64,000 bases of DNA from Pseudomonas viciae (GTDB lineage: Bacteria; Pseudomonadota; Gammaproteobacteria; Pseudomonadales; Pseudomonadaceae), in NCBI RefSeq assembly GCF_004786035.1, contig NZ_CP035088.1, forward strand, positions 2,640,001 through 2,704,000, given 5' to 3'. This document shows positions 47,334 to 56,865 of the stretch, piece by piece. Position 1 is the first letter of the stretch. Each line of letters starts with the position of its first letter. The translations under genes and the position numbers were made by a program. The notes beneath the pieces were generated by a model. The model did no database searches. It was not told the DNA's origin and saw only the letters and a list, made by a program, of their open reading frames with translations.

Positions 47334-49015
47334 GGTTGCACCTCCGGCAATGCGGTGCTGGCCTGGGGGTTGGGCACGGCGCGGGTGGCCAGAACCGACA
47401 TCACATAATGTTCAGGGTTGTTCAGCGCATCGGCGGCGGACTGGGTATAGCGCAGCAACGGCTCGGCCTTGAAGGTCAGCGCGATGCCCAGGCCCAGCAG
47501 GACGATGATCGGCAGGCATTCGAACGGCCGCAGCAACGGCGACGGTCGTTCCTGTGGCGTCCAGAAGCGCTGGATGCCCAGGCGCGAGAACGCGATCAAC
47601 GAGGCCAACCCCGACAGAATCAGCAACGCCAACAGGCTCCACGCCTGATTCGACACCGGCGCCCCGGCGCTGGCCCCCAACCCCTGGGGATTGAGCAACG
47701 CGCTCAGCAGACCCAGCTTGCCGATGAACCCCGAGAGCGGCGGCATTCCGATAATCAATAGCGCGCAGAAGATGAAACTCAAGCCGAGAAAGGCCATGGT
47801 CCAGGGAATCACTTGGCCGACCACGGCTTTCTGCTCGTCATCGAGGTTGATGCCCTTGGGCGGCTGCAGGGATTCCTGCGGTCGCGGCAACGTGTCGAAG
47901 TCGTCGTCCAGGCCCGCTTCATTGGCCGAGCGCGAGCGTTCGACCAACTCCGCCAGCAGGAACAGCGCGCAAAGCGCCAGGGTCGAGCTCACCAGATAAA
48001 ACAGCGCCGCGCCCACCAGGTTCGGCTGGGCAAAACCAATGGCCGACAGCAAGATTCCGGCCGAGACCAGGATACTCAGACTGGCCATGCGCTCCAGGCG
48101 CTGGGCCGCGAGAATGGCGATGGCGGCGCAGACGATGGTCGCCATGCCGCCGTAGACCAGCCAGTCGGCGCCGAAATACGCCGAGGCGCCGGCCTGGCCG
48201 GAGAACAGCAACGTCCACAGGCGCAGGATCGTGTAGACGCCGACCTTGGTCATGATCGCAAACAGCGCCGCCACCGGCGCACTGGCGGCACTGTAAGCCG
48301 GCACCAGCCAGAAGTTCAGCGGCCACATGCCGGCCTTGGCCAGGAACGCCACCGCGAGAATGCCTGCCCCCGCGTGCAGCAAGCCGCGGTCGGCCTCCGG
48401 CACCAGCGGGATTTTCAGGGCCAGGTCGGCCATGTTCAACGTGCCAGTGACGCCATAGATCAGCGCCGCGCCGATCAGGAACAACGACGAGGCCAGCAGA
48501 TTGATGGAAATGTAATGCAGCCCCGACGATACCCGCGCCCGACCTGACCCGTGCAGCATCAAACCGTAGGAAGCTGCCAGCAGTACCTCGAAGAACACGA
48601 ACAGGTTGAACAGGTCCGCCGTCAGGAAGGCGCCGTAGAGGCCCATCAGCTGGATCTGGAACAGCGCATGGAAACTGGCACCGGCGCGGTCCCAGCGGGC
48701 CGTGGCGAAGAGCAGGGCGCTGACGCCGATGATGCCAGTCAGCACCAGCATCAGCGCTGACAGACGATCGACCACCAGGACGATGCCGAACGGCGCCTGC
48801 CAGTTACCGGGCAAGTACACACCGATGGAGGCGGGCAGGGCCTGGTCCTGGGTCCAGCGCAGCAGCAACACGGCGATGCCCAGGCCCAGCAGGCTGGAGA
48901 ACAGGTTGATCCGCGCTTTGAGTGGGCGGTGCTTTTCACCGAGCATCAGCATCAACGCGGCGGTCAGCAGCGGCAACAGGATGGGCGCGGCGATCAGATG
49001 GGGCGTCAACATCAT
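47330..49015 (-). CDS. shaD: Mrp/Sha-type cation/proton antiporter subunit D
   Basis: This 561-residue protein is related to the NuoL/M/N subunits of complex I and has about 14 membrane segments. Blocks include FFEVLLAASYGLMLHGSG and AFLAKAGMWPLNFWLVPAY, the latter with the conserved lysine of the proton path. A charged insert of about 30 residues (SRSANEAGLDDDFDTLPRP) lies in a loop of the C-terminal third. I chose the first of two adjacent ATGs at 49015, which overlaps the end of subunit C. Confidence 0.91.
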   Translation of the reverse strand: MMLTPHLIAAPILLPLLTAALMLMLGEKHRPLKARINLFSSLLGLGIAVLLLRWTQDQALPASIGVYLPGNWQAPFGIVLVVDRLSALMLVLTGIIGVSALLFATARWDRAGASFHALFQIQLMGLYGAFLTADLFNLFVFFEVLLAASYGLMLHGSGRARVSSGLHYISINLLASSLFLIGAALIYGVTGTLNMADLALKIPLVPEADRGLLHAGAGILAVAFLAKAGMWPLNFWLVPAYSAASAPVAALFAIMTKVGVYTILRLWTLLFSGQAGASAYFGADWLVYGGMATIVCAAIAILAAQRLERMASLSILVSAGILLSAIGFAQPNLVGAALFYLVSSTLALCALFLLAELVERSRSANEAGLDDDFDTLPRPQESLQPPKGINLDDEQKAVVGQVIPWTMAFLGLSFIFCALLIIGMPPLSGFIGKLGLLSALLNPQGLGASAGAPVSNQAWSLLALLILSGLASLIAFSRLGIQRFWTPQERPSPLLRPFECLPIIVLLGLGIALTFKAEPLLRYTQSAADALNNPEHYVMSVLATRAVPNPQASTALPEVQP

Positions 49016-49356
49016 TCCTTGGGCTCCCGGCCGTCCACATGGTCGGTGCCGGTCAGGCCCCGGGACGCCAGCAGCACCACCAGGAACAGCGCGGTCATGG
49101 CGAAGCTGATGACGATGGCGGTCAGCACCAGCGCCTGGGGCAGCGGATCGGTGTAGTGCAACAGGTCCTGGGGCACGCCGTCCTTGATGATCGGCTCCTT
49201 GCCGATGAACAGGCTGCCCATGCTGAAGATGAACAGGTTGACCCCGTAGGACAGCAGGCACAGGCCCATGACCACCTGGAAGGTCCGTGGTCGCAACACC
49301 AGCCAGACACCGGAGGCGGCCAGTACGCCGATAGCGATTGCGATGACTTCTTCCAT
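49012..49356 (-). CDS. shaC: Mrp/Sha-type cation/proton antiporter subunit C
   Basis: This 114-residue protein is related to NuoK and has three membrane segments. The blocks LRPRTFQVVMGLCLLSYGVN and DPLPQALVLTAIVISFAMTA are typical of MnhC/PhaC. It shares one base with the end of the subunit A gene and four with the start of D. Confidence 0.91.
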   Translation of the reverse strand: MEEVIAIAIGVLAASGVWLVLRPRTFQVVMGLCLLSYGVNLFIFSMGSLFIGKEPIIKDGVPQDLLHYTDPLPQALVLTAIVISFAMTALFLVVLLASRGLTGTDHVDGREPKE

Positions 49357-52277
49357 CAGGCGGTGGCTCCTGGTTGGGTGACGGGTTTGGCTTGCAGGCC
49401 CGGTTTATGCGCACGTACCGACTGGTGAGCCAGGGCGGTGAGAATCAGCAGCGTCGAGCCGACCACCACGGCGTACACGCCGATGTCGAAGAACAGTGCG
49501 CTGGCCAGATGAATGTCGCCCAGCAGCGGCAAGTGGAAATGCCAGGTGTGGGTGGTCAGGAACGGATAACCCACCACCATCGCCCCAAGCCCCGTGGCTG
49601 TGGCGAACAACAGCCCAGTGCCCATCCAACGCAGTGGTCGCAGGCTCATTTGCGCCTCGACCCACTGGGTGCCGGCGACCATGTATTGCAGGATGAACGC
49701 CACCGACATCACCAGCCCGGCGACGAAACCGCCGCCGGGTTGGTTGTGTCCGCGCATGAACAGGTAGAACGACACCACCAGCGCAATCGGCAGCAGCAGC
49801 CGCACCAGCACCGACGGCACCATCATGAAGCCTAGCGCGGTGTCGCTGGCATGGCGCGGGTTGACCAGGTCGGTGACCACGTCCGGCGCCAGCAGACGCT
49901 GTTGCGCCGGCAGTTGCATGCTTTCCTTCGGCGGTCGGAACCGTCGCAGCAGGGCGAACACGGCCAGGGCCACCGCCACCAGCACGGTGACTTCCCCCAG
50001 GGTGTCGAAGCCACGGAAATCCACCAGCATCACGTTCACCACGTTACTGCCGCCACCTTCGGGCAGGGCCCGGCTCAAGTAGAACGAAGAAATGTCGTTG
50101 GGGGTCTGGCGCGTCAGCATCGCGTAGGACAACAGCGCCATGCCGCTGCCCACCGCGATGGACAGCAGCAGGTCCCGCAGGCGTCGAATGCGCGCGCGCC
50201 GTTCGCTATTGGGCCGGGGCGAGGCATCCTCGATCCGCCGTGGCAGCCAGCGCAGGCCGAGCAGAATCAGCACCGTGGTCACCACTTCCACCACCAGTTG
50301 CGTCAAGGCCAGGTCGGGCGCGGAGAACCAGACGAAGGTCACGCAGGTCATCAGGCCGCAGACGCTGACCATGGTCAGGGCCGCGAGCCGGTGGTACTTG
50401 GCCTGCCAGGCCGCACCCAGGGCACAGGCGATCGCCAGCAGCCACAGGGTGACGAACACGATGGAGCCGGGGATCTTCGGCCGGTCACCCCAGACCAGCG
50501 TGCTGTGCAGCATCGGGATCAACCCGGCGAGCACCGCAGCCAGCACCAGCCAGAACAACTGGGCCTGCAGGCGGCGGGTGCTGATCAGCCGTTCCAGCCG
50601 CCGGCTCTGGCGCATCATCAGCACCAGGCAGCGCTCGAACAGCCGCTTGCCGCTGAGCCGGCCAATGAACGGTGGGTGCTTGATGTGCCCCTGCCTGAAC
50701 TGATTACGCAACAGCAGGTACAGCACGATGCCGCCGGACATCGCCACCAGGCTCATGATCATTGGCGCGTTCAGGCCATGCCAGATCGCCAGGCTGTACT
50801 CGGGCAGCGTGCCGCCCACCACCGGCAACGCCGCCGCAGCGAGCAACGAGCCGACCACCTGGGCCGGGAAAATCCCCACCAGCAGGCAGGTGAACACCAG
50901 CAACTCCACCGGCGCGCGCATCCAGCGCGGCGGCTCGTGGGGGGTATGGGGCAGGTCGGTGGCGGTGGGGCCGAAGAACACGTCCACGGTGAAGCGCAGG
51001 GAGTAGGCGACGCTGAAGGTCCCGGCGATGGTGGCGATGATCGGCAGCGCCAGCTCGACCCAGGCTGTGGCGGAAATGAACACGGTCTCGGCGAAGAACA
51101 TTTCCTTGGACAGAAAGCCGTTGAGCAGCGGCACCCCGGCCATTGCCGCGCTGGCCACCATCGCCAGGGTCGCGGTGAACGGAATCAGCCGCACCAGGCC
51201 GCTGAGCTTGCGAATGTCGCGGGTGCCGCTTTCGTGGTCGATGATCCCGGCGGCCATGAACAGCGAGGCCTTGAAGGTGGCGTGGTTGAGGATATGAAAC
51301 ACCGCCGCCACCGCCGCCAGCGGGCTGTTCAGGCCCAGCAGCAGGGTGATCAGCCCGAGGTGGCTGATGGTGGAGTAGGCCAGCAGCCCTTTGAGATCGT
51401 TCTGGAACATCGCGCAGTAAGCGCCCAGCAACAAGGTGCAGGCCCCCGCGCCGCCGACGATATAGAACCACTGTTCACTGCCCGACAGCGCCGGCCACAA
51501 CCGCGCCAGCAAGAACACCCCGGCCTTGACCATGGTCGCCGAGTGCAAATAGGCCGACACCGGCGTGGGCGCGGCCATGGCGTGGGGCAGCCAGAAGTGG
51601 AAGGGGAACTGGGCGCTTTTGCTCAGGGCGCCGATCAGGGTCAGCGAGAGCAGGGTGGGGTAGAGGGCATGGGCACGGATCAGGTCGCCGGCGGCCAGGA
51701 CCTTGTCCAGGTCATAGCTGCCCACCACATGGCCGAGCAGCATCACTCCGGCCAACAGGCACAGCCCGCCGGCCCCGGTCACCATCAAGGCCATGTAGGC
51801 ACCGCGCCGGGCGTCGGCGCGGTGGTGCCAGTAGCCGATCAGCAGGAACGAGAACAGGCTGGTCAGCTCCCAGAAGAACACCATCTGGATCAGGTTGCCG
51901 GAGATCACCAGCCCGAGCATGGCGCCCATGAACGCCAGGAAAAAGGCAAAGAAGCGCGGCACCGGATCGTCCGGTGACATGTAATAGCGCGCGTACAGCG
52001 ACACCAGCGTGCCGATACCCAGCACCAGCAACGAAAACAGCCAGGCGAAACCGTCCAGGCGCAACACGAAATCCAGGCCCAGGCTGGGCAGCCAGGAATA
52101 TTCTTCGCGGATCACGCCGCCGTCAGCGATCTGCGGGTACAGCAAGGCCACCTGAACGGTGCCGACCAGGGCCACGAGGCCCGCCAGCAACGATTCGGCG
52201 TTACGGGCGTTATGCGGCAGCAGCGCCGCGACACAGCTGCCGATGAAGGGTAAAAGCAATAGAACTATCAGTGACAT
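49356..52277 (-). CDS. shaA: Mrp/Sha-type cation/proton antiporter subunit A fused with B
   Basis: This 973-residue protein is the largest antiporter subunit. The NuoL-like N-terminal half includes FFWELTSLFSFLLIGYW and SAQFPFHFWLPHAMAAPTPV, with the key lysine of the family preceding it. The C-terminal third holds the MbhE-like and MnhB-like domains (FYLFMRGHNQPGGGFVAGLV). The A+B fusion is the normal state in Pseudomonas and explains why no separate B gene is present. It is the first gene of the operon; no obvious regulator gene is adjacent. Confidence 0.92.
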   Translation of the reverse strand: MSLIVLLLLPFIGSCVAALLPHNARNAESLLAGLVALVGTVQVALLYPQIADGGVIREEYSWLPSLGLDFVLRLDGFAWLFSLLVLGIGTLVSLYARYYMSPDDPVPRFFAFFLAFMGAMLGLVISGNLIQMVFFWELTSLFSFLLIGYWHHRADARRGAYMALMVTGAGGLCLLAGVMLLGHVVGSYDLDKVLAAGDLIRAHALYPTLLSLTLIGALSKSAQFPFHFWLPHAMAAPTPVSAYLHSATMVKAGVFLLARLWPALSGSEQWFYIVGGAGACTLLLGAYCAMFQNDLKGLLAYSTISHLGLITLLLGLNSPLAAVAAVFHILNHATFKASLFMAAGIIDHESGTRDIRKLSGLVRLIPFTATLAMVASAAMAGVPLLNGFLSKEMFFAETVFISATAWVELALPIIATIAGTFSVAYSLRFTVDVFFGPTATDLPHTPHEPPRWMRAPVELLVFTCLLVGIFPAQVVGSLLAAAALPVVGGTLPEYSLAIWHGLNAPMIMSLVAMSGGIVLYLLLRNQFRQGHIKHPPFIGRLSGKRLFERCLVLMMRQSRRLERLISTRRLQAQLFWLVLAAVLAGLIPMLHSTLVWGDRPKIPGSIVFVTLWLLAIACALGAAWQAKYHRLAALTMVSVCGLMTCVTFVWFSAPDLALTQLVVEVVTTVLILLGLRWLPRRIEDASPRPNSERRARIRRLRDLLLSIAVGSGMALLSYAMLTRQTPNDISSFYLSRALPEGGGSNVVNVMLVDFRGFDTLGEVTVLVAVALAVFALLRRFRPPKESMQLPAQQRLLAPDVVTDLVNPRHASDTALGFMMVPSVLVRLLLPIALVVSFYLFMRGHNQPGGGFVAGLVMSVAFILQYMVAGTQWVEAQMSLRPLRWMGTGLLFATATGLGAMVVGYPFLTTHTWHFHLPLLGDIHLASALFFDIGVYAVVVGSTLLILTALAHQSVRAHKPGLQAKPVTQPGATA

Positions 52278-52429
52278 AGGCTTCTATTCGGCGGGAGTTT
52301 GTGAGGGATCATACGTGGCGTATCCCGGATCACCAACCGCGAGGCTGTCTCAGAATCCTACAAAGCAGGTGGAGTTTTCTGACTTTGCATGGCTGCAAGA
52401 GGAGGCAAGGCAACGATTTCTCGACGGCC

Positions 52430-53362
52430 TCACTGCTCGCGCTCAAGCACCTCATCCACCTCGACCTCACCTTTGCTCCGGGTCTTCAGCTCACTGACAA
52501 TCACTGCCGCGACGATCAGCGCCGCGCCGAACAAGGCAATCGCCGGCAGCCGCTCGCCCGCCAGGCGCCCGGCAATGCCGGCCCACACCGGCTCACCGGC
52601 ATAGATCAGCGTGGCACGGGTTGGCGAGACGCTTTTCTGCGCCCAGTTCATCGCCACCTGGATCGCTGCACTGGCGGCCCCCAGGCCCACGGCGCTGACC
52701 AGCAGCAGCCAGGAAAAATCCGGGATGGCTTCCTGGGTCGGCACCACCATCAAGAATGCCAGTACCGCCGTGCTCGCCAGTTGCACCACGGTCACCCGGC
52801 GCACATCGACCTGGCCGGCATAGGCGCTGATCAGGATGATCTCGGCGGCAATCGCGATGGCGCTGATCAGCGTGGCGATCTCGCCGGCACTGAAATTCAA
52901 CGAGGCGCCCGCCGGCCCCGAGACCAGCATCAGTCCGGTGAACGCCAGCATGATGCCGATGCTCGGCATCAAGCCAGGCCGGCGGCCCAGCACCAGCCAC
53001 TGCAACAGCGGCACGAAGGGTACGTACAGCGCGGTGATGAACGCCGACTGGCTGCTGGGGATGGTTTGCAGGCCGACCGTTTGCAAGCCATAGCCGAGCA
53101 TGATCGCCACGCCGATGAAGCTCCCGGCCTTGAGCTCGAACAAGGTCAGTTCCCGCAACTGGCGCCAGGAGAACAGCGCGACAAACCCCGCCGCGGCGGC
53201 AAAGCGCAAACCCACGAAAAACATCGGTCCGCTGACGGTCATGGCGTGCTGCACCAGCAAGAAAGTCCCGCCCCAGATCATGGTGATCAGCACCAGCACG
53301 CATTCGGCCTTGCTGAACCTTGAGAAACGGGAGGAAGCTTGAGGGGAGTTCACCGATGTCAT
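52430..53362 (-). CDS. EamA-family (DMT) transporter
   Basis: This 310-residue inner-membrane protein has ten predicted helices in two EamA repeats. Blocks are LITMIWGGTFLLVQHAM, LGYGLQTVGLQTIPSSQSAF and TRATLIYAGEPVWAGIAG. Members export amino acids or metabolites. The start at 53362 follows a CAAGGT-like site. It is divergent from the XRE-cupin regulator gene 72 bases away, which probably controls it. Confidence 0.9.
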   Translation of the reverse strand: MTSVNSPQASSRFSRFSKAECVLVLITMIWGGTFLLVQHAMTVSGPMFFVGLRFAAAAGFVALFSWRQLRELTLFELKAGSFIGVAIMLGYGLQTVGLQTIPSSQSAFITALYVPFVPLLQWLVLGRRPGLMPSIGIMLAFTGLMLVSGPAGASLNFSAGEIATLISAIAIAAEIILISAYAGQVDVRRVTVVQLASTAVLAFLMVVPTQEAIPDFSWLLLVSAVGLGAASAAIQVAMNWAQKSVSPTRATLIYAGEPVWAGIAGRLAGERLPAIALFGAALIVAAVIVSELKTRSKGEVEVDEVLEREQ

Positions 53363-53434
53363 GACCTTGCGCGCCACTTGAGGCGGACGCACAATGCGCC
53401 CGAAGTTGGGCAGTATAATGCGCAGCCCTAGCAT

Positions 53435-54010
53435 GTGAGCAATATAGTGCACAAAGAAAACGGCCAGCGGGCATCCGTCCTGCAACACGTCAGCCAGAAC
53501 GTCCGCCGCCTGCGGCATGTCGCGCAGCTCAGCCAGACCGCGCTGGCGGAACTGTCCGGGGTCAGCCGGCGAATGCTGGTGGCCATCGAAGCCGGCGAAA
53601 AAAACGTCAGCCTGACCACCCTGGACCGCGTCGCCGAGGCCCTCAACGTGGCCTTCAGCGACTTGATCCAGGCCCCCGACGCCCGCGATCCGAGCCGCAT
53701 CAACGAGTTGGCCTGGGCCGGCACCATCCCCGGCAGCAAAGCCGTGCTGCTGGCCAAAGCCACTGCCAGTCGCGAAGTCGAACTTTGGGAATGGCGCCTG
53801 GAGCCCGGTGAGCATTACCCTTCCGAACCCGACGCCGAGGGTTGGAGCGAACAGCTCTATGTGTTCGAAGGCTGCCTGACCCTGTTGTTGGGCAGCGAAG
53901 AGCGCCGGATCGACGCCGGTGAGTTTTTCATGTTCGCCAGCAACCAGCCCCATGCCTATCGCAACGATGGGCCGGTGGCGGCGAGATTCGTCCGCAATGT
54001 GGTGATTTGA
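53435..54010 (+). CDS. XRE-family regulator with C-terminal cupin domain
   Basis: This 191-residue protein has an N-terminal helix-turn-helix (about residues 18-72, with SQTALAELSGVSRRMLVAIE) and a small cupin domain (about 115-190, with EQLYVFEGCLTLLLGSEERR and FASNQPHAYRNDG). Such regulators bind a small ligand and often control the adjacent exporter gene. A GTG start at 53447 is possible. The short divergent spacing to the EamA gene supports local control. Confidence 0.88.
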   Translation: MSNIVHKENGQRASVLQHVSQNVRRLRHVAQLSQTALAELSGVSRRMLVAIEAGEKNVSLTTLDRVAEALNVAFSDLIQAPDARDPSRINELAWAGTIPGSKAVLLAKATASREVELWEWRLEPGEHYPSEPDAEGWSEQLYVFEGCLTLLLGSEERRIDAGEFFMFASNQPHAYRNDGPVAARFVRNVVI

Positions 54011-54025
54011 TTCCTGGAGAGCGGT

Positions 54026-55474
54026 ATGGATACAGCGCTGGATCGACATGAGCATGGCGTCACCCGCGAGGCGGACATCCTGATCATCGGCGGCGGCCTG
54101 AGCGGTGCCATGCTGGCGGCGCAATTGTTGCGCCTGCCGGGCCGACGCGAGGTGTTGATCGTCGAGCCGCGCAGCGAACTGGGGCGGGGCGAAGCCTACA
54201 GTGCCGTGGAACTGGGCCATACCTTGAATGGCAACGCGGCGCGGATGAGTGTCGATCCGGACAACGCCGATGACCTGACCCAATGGCTCACTGCGTTCAT
54301 CGAGGCCGGCGGCTGGCCCGAGTCGGATCAGCAACAGGTGCCCATCAGCGAGCTGTTCCCACCCCGGGGGATGTTTGGCCTTTATGCGCAGCAACGCCTG
54401 GCCGAGGCTCGCGAGTTGGGCGTACAAAACGGTTCGACCGCCGAGCACGTGCGCGGGGAGGCCGTGGACCTGCGGGTTGTCGACGATGCCGTAATGCTGA
54501 CCCTGGATGACGGCCAGGTCTTGCGTGGCCGTTTCGCCGTGCTGGCCACCGGCATGTTTCCGGCGGCGCGAACCCCGCAAACCGAATCCAGCGGCTTGAA
54601 TGCCGCCGCCCTGGACCCTTGGGATGTGGCGGCGATGCGCCGGCTCGATCCGCAATCCACCGTGTTGATCATCGGCTCGGGGCTGACCATGGTTGACGCC
54701 GTGGTGTCCCTGGAGCAGGCCGGGCATCGCGGGCCGATCGAAGTGTTTTCCCGTCATGGCCTGCTGCCCCATGTACGTCGCCAGCCGCCGGCCTGGGTGG
54801 ATTTCCTGGCCGAGGATCACAGCCTGCGTTCGCCGCGCCAACTGATGCGGGCCTTGCGGCAGCAATGCCGCCAGGCCCTGGCCCAAGGCATTGATTGGCA
54901 GGCGCCGCTGGACACGGTGCGCGCGCACATCGGGCGTTTGTGGAGCCAGGCCAGCGATGTGCAGCGCCGGCAGTTCGTCCGGCACGTACGGCCCTGGTGG
55001 GAGAGCCATCACCATCGCTCGCCACCGTTGAGCGCCGAACTGGTGGCGCGTCTGCACGAAGAAGGGCGGTTGCGGATCCGGGCGGCGTCGTTCAACGGGC
55101 TGGCGTCCTCTGCTGAGGGGACACTGGCGATTCACATCCGTCGACGGGGCGAGGCTGGCCTGACCGTGGTGCAGGGCGCGGCATTGATCAACTCCAGCGG
55201 CATCGAATATGACTGGCGCCGGGTGGCGCGACCGTTGCCGCAGCAGTTGCTGGCCCGTGGTCTGATCCAGCCCGGCCCATTGGCCCTGGGCATCGCCGCG
55301 TGTCCCGATGGGGCCGTGCTGGACGCCCACGGCGAGCCCGCCGAGCGCCTTTTCGCGATGGGCCCGCCGCTGCGCGGAATGTGGTGGGAAAGCACCGCGG
55401 TGACCGACGTGGCGAGCCAGGCCAAGGCGCTGGCGGCGCGCTTGGTTGAGTTGCAAACCCACCACCCAGATTGA
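54026..55474 (+). CDS. FAD/NAD(P)-binding protein (HpnW-like/NAD_binding_9 family)
   Basis: This 482-residue cytosolic protein has the FAD motif ILIIGGGLSGAMLAAQLL at about residues 15-32. A second nucleotide-binding motif, TVLIIGSGLTMVDAVVSL, lies near 211-228. GEAYSAVELGHTLNGNAARM is typical of the NAD_binding_9 family. The reaction is unknown. It starts 15 bases after the XRE-cupin gene with GGAGAG upstream, so the two form an operon. A role next to the exporter in handling an unknown metabolite is possible. Confidence 0.84.
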   Translation: MDTALDRHEHGVTREADILIIGGGLSGAMLAAQLLRLPGRREVLIVEPRSELGRGEAYSAVELGHTLNGNAARMSVDPDNADDLTQWLTAFIEAGGWPESDQQQVPISELFPPRGMFGLYAQQRLAEARELGVQNGSTAEHVRGEAVDLRVVDDAVMLTLDDGQVLRGRFAVLATGMFPAARTPQTESSGLNAAALDPWDVAAMRRLDPQSTVLIIGSGLTMVDAVVSLEQAGHRGPIEVFSRHGLLPHVRRQPPAWVDFLAEDHSLRSPRQLMRALRQQCRQALAQGIDWQAPLDTVRAHIGRLWSQASDVQRRQFVRHVRPWWESHHHRSPPLSAELVARLHEEGRLRIRAASFNGLASSAEGTLAIHIRRRGEAGLTVVQGAALINSSGIEYDWRRVARPLPQQLLARGLIQPGPLALGIAACPDGAVLDAHGEPAERLFAMGPPLRGMWWESTAVTDVASQAKALAARLVELQTHHPD

Positions 55475-55485
55475 CCTCGTCCCCC

Positions 55486-55513
55486 GTGGCGAGGGAGCAA
55501 GCTCCCTCGCCAC
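55486..55513. terminator. Palindrome between convergent genes
   Basis: GTGGCGAGGGAGC and GCTCCCTCGCCAC form a perfect hairpin with a two-base centre, between the flavoprotein gene and the convergent dehydrogenase gene. It is a REP-related repeat that may end both transcripts. Confidence 0.65.
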
Positions 55514-55539
55514 AAAAGCGGATCAGCGGCGGGCAGTGA

Positions 55540-56652
55540 CTATTCACTGATTTTCACCCAGCGCTGTTCCCGCGCCGCCACACGAATCGCCGCCGCCAGC
55601 CGCTCCACCTCCCAGGCCTCGGCAAAATCTGTCCCGCTGCCACCCTGGCCGGCAAGGGCCATGAGCAGTTCCTGCACCTCCAGAGTCTTCAATTCGTTGT
55701 ACCCCAACTGATGCCCGGCCGCCGGGCTGAACGCGGCATACCCCGGCAAGTCCGGCCCGGCCAGCAATCGCTGGAAACCCGGCTGGCCGATGCGGCACAG
55801 GCGCAGTTCATTGAGCCGCTCCTGATCGAACGCCAGGGTGCCGAGGGTGCCGCTGATCTCGAAGCTCAGGTGGTTCTTGTAGCCATGCTTGAGCCAACTG
55901 CTGCTCACTGTGCCCCGGGCGCCGTTAGTGAAGCGCAGCAGGGCGTGGACCTGGTCGTCCACCACAATGGCGCGCTGTTCGGGATTGCCCGCGCTGGCCG
56001 GGCGTTGGTTGTGCACGGTCTGGCTGTCGGCGCACACCGCTTCGACATTGCCCAACAGGTGACGGGCCATGGCCAGCAAGTGACTGCCCAGGTCGGCCAG
56101 CGCACCACCAGCGTGGGCCGCTTCGCAGCGCCATGACCAGGGCGAGGTCGGATCGGCCATGAAGTCTTCGCTGAATTCACCCTGGAAGCTGATGATCCGC
56201 CCCAGTTCCCCGCGCTGGATCATGTCCCGTGCCAGTTGGATGATCGGGTTGTGCTGATAGTTGTAGCCGACCCGTGTGACCACGCCAGCGGCCTTGGCTG
56301 CCTGCTGCATCTGCTCGGCCTGCTCCAGGGACACCGCCAGGGGTTTTTCACAATAGACCGGCTTGCCCGCCGCCAGGGCCGCCATGGCCATCGGGAAGTG
56401 CAGATGGTTGGGGGTGGTGATGGCGATCAGGTTGACCTTCGGGTCGTCGATCAGCTGTTGCCAATCGCTATGGGCCGTCGCGAACCCCCAGCTCTGGGCG
56501 CATTGCCGGGCACGCTGCGGATCGGCGTCGGCCAGGGCCGCCAGTGTCAGGTTCAGGGGGAAGTCGAATACCGCTTTGGCATTGTGGAACGCCAAGGCAT
56601 GGGCACGGCCCATGAAGCCGGTGCCAATCAGACCGATGCCGAGTTCACGCAT
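55540..56652 (-). CDS. Gfo/Idh/MocA dehydrogenase, probable member of the inositol regulon
   Basis: This 370-residue NAD(P)-dependent dehydrogenase has the Rossmann motif IGLIGTGFMGRAHALAF, the catalytic lysine region VYCEKPLAVSL, WSWRCEAAHAGGALADLGSH and a HQLGYNE block near the C-terminus. Similar proteins include IolX/IolU-type scyllo-inositol dehydrogenases. Two IolR-type palindromes lie 44-86 bases upstream of its start, the strongest hint that it acts on an inositol isomer or derivative although it is 28 kb from the importer. It stands alone. The substrate is not proven. Confidence 0.85.
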   Translation of the reverse strand: MRELGIGLIGTGFMGRAHALAFHNAKAVFDFPLNLTLAALADADPQRARQCAQSWGFATAHSDWQQLIDDPKVNLIAITTPNHLHFPMAMAALAAGKPVYCEKPLAVSLEQAEQMQQAAKAAGVVTRVGYNYQHNPIIQLARDMIQRGELGRIISFQGEFSEDFMADPTSPWSWRCEAAHAGGALADLGSHLLAMARHLLGNVEAVCADSQTVHNQRPASAGNPEQRAIVVDDQVHALLRFTNGARGTVSSSWLKHGYKNHLSFEISGTLGTLAFDQERLNELRLCRIGQPGFQRLLAGPDLPGYAAFSPAAGHQLGYNELKTLEVQELLMALAGQGGSGTDFAEAWEVERLAAAIRVAAREQRWVKISE

Positions 56653-56695
56653 AGAAAGAGCCCTTTGAATTGTTATTTTCAGGAAGGCTCTTTAT

Positions 56696-56709
56696 GGAAT
56701 AAATATTCC
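56696..56709. promoter_or_regulatory. IolR-type operator before the distant dehydrogenase
   Basis: GGAATAAATATTCC matches GGAA-N6-TTCC perfectly and lies 44 bases upstream of the dehydrogenase start codon. Confidence 0.7.
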
Positions 56710-56724
56710 CAAATTGCAAATATT

Positions 56725-56738
56725 GGAATAAATATTCA
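56725..56738. promoter_or_regulatory. Second IolR-type operator, one mismatch
   Basis: GGAATAAATATTCA repeats the first site with one change. The centres are 29 bases apart, close to three helical turns, so the two sites face the same side of the DNA and could bind cooperatively. Confidence 0.6.
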
Positions 56739-56760
56739 TTTCTGTAGTCACTGCTATTCC

Positions 56761-56852
56761 CTGTGGGAGCGGGCTTGCTCGCGAATGCGCCGGGTCAGTC
56801 ACAACGGTATTAACTGATCCACCGCATTCGCGAGCAAGCCCGCTCCCACAGG
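56761..56852. repeat. Inverted pair of REP elements
   Basis: Left arm CTGTGGGAGCGGGCTTGCTC and right arm GAGCAAGCCCGCTCCCACAG are exact reverse complements, with about 50 bases between them. The pair lies between the dehydrogenase promoter and the end of the short-chain dehydrogenase gene. Confidence 0.9.
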
Positions 56853-56865
56853 GTGGGTGTCGCTA

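Noticed and set aside
49851..51977. Long open frame on the plus strand antisense to the antiporter subunit A gene
   Set aside because: The translation is rich in Gln, His, Arg and Gly and has no domain. The minus-strand gene is clear.
53363..55513. Upstream extension of the EamA transporter frame
   Set aside because: The frame stays open through the divergent regulator and flavoprotein genes, but only the part from 53362 downwards looks like a transporter.
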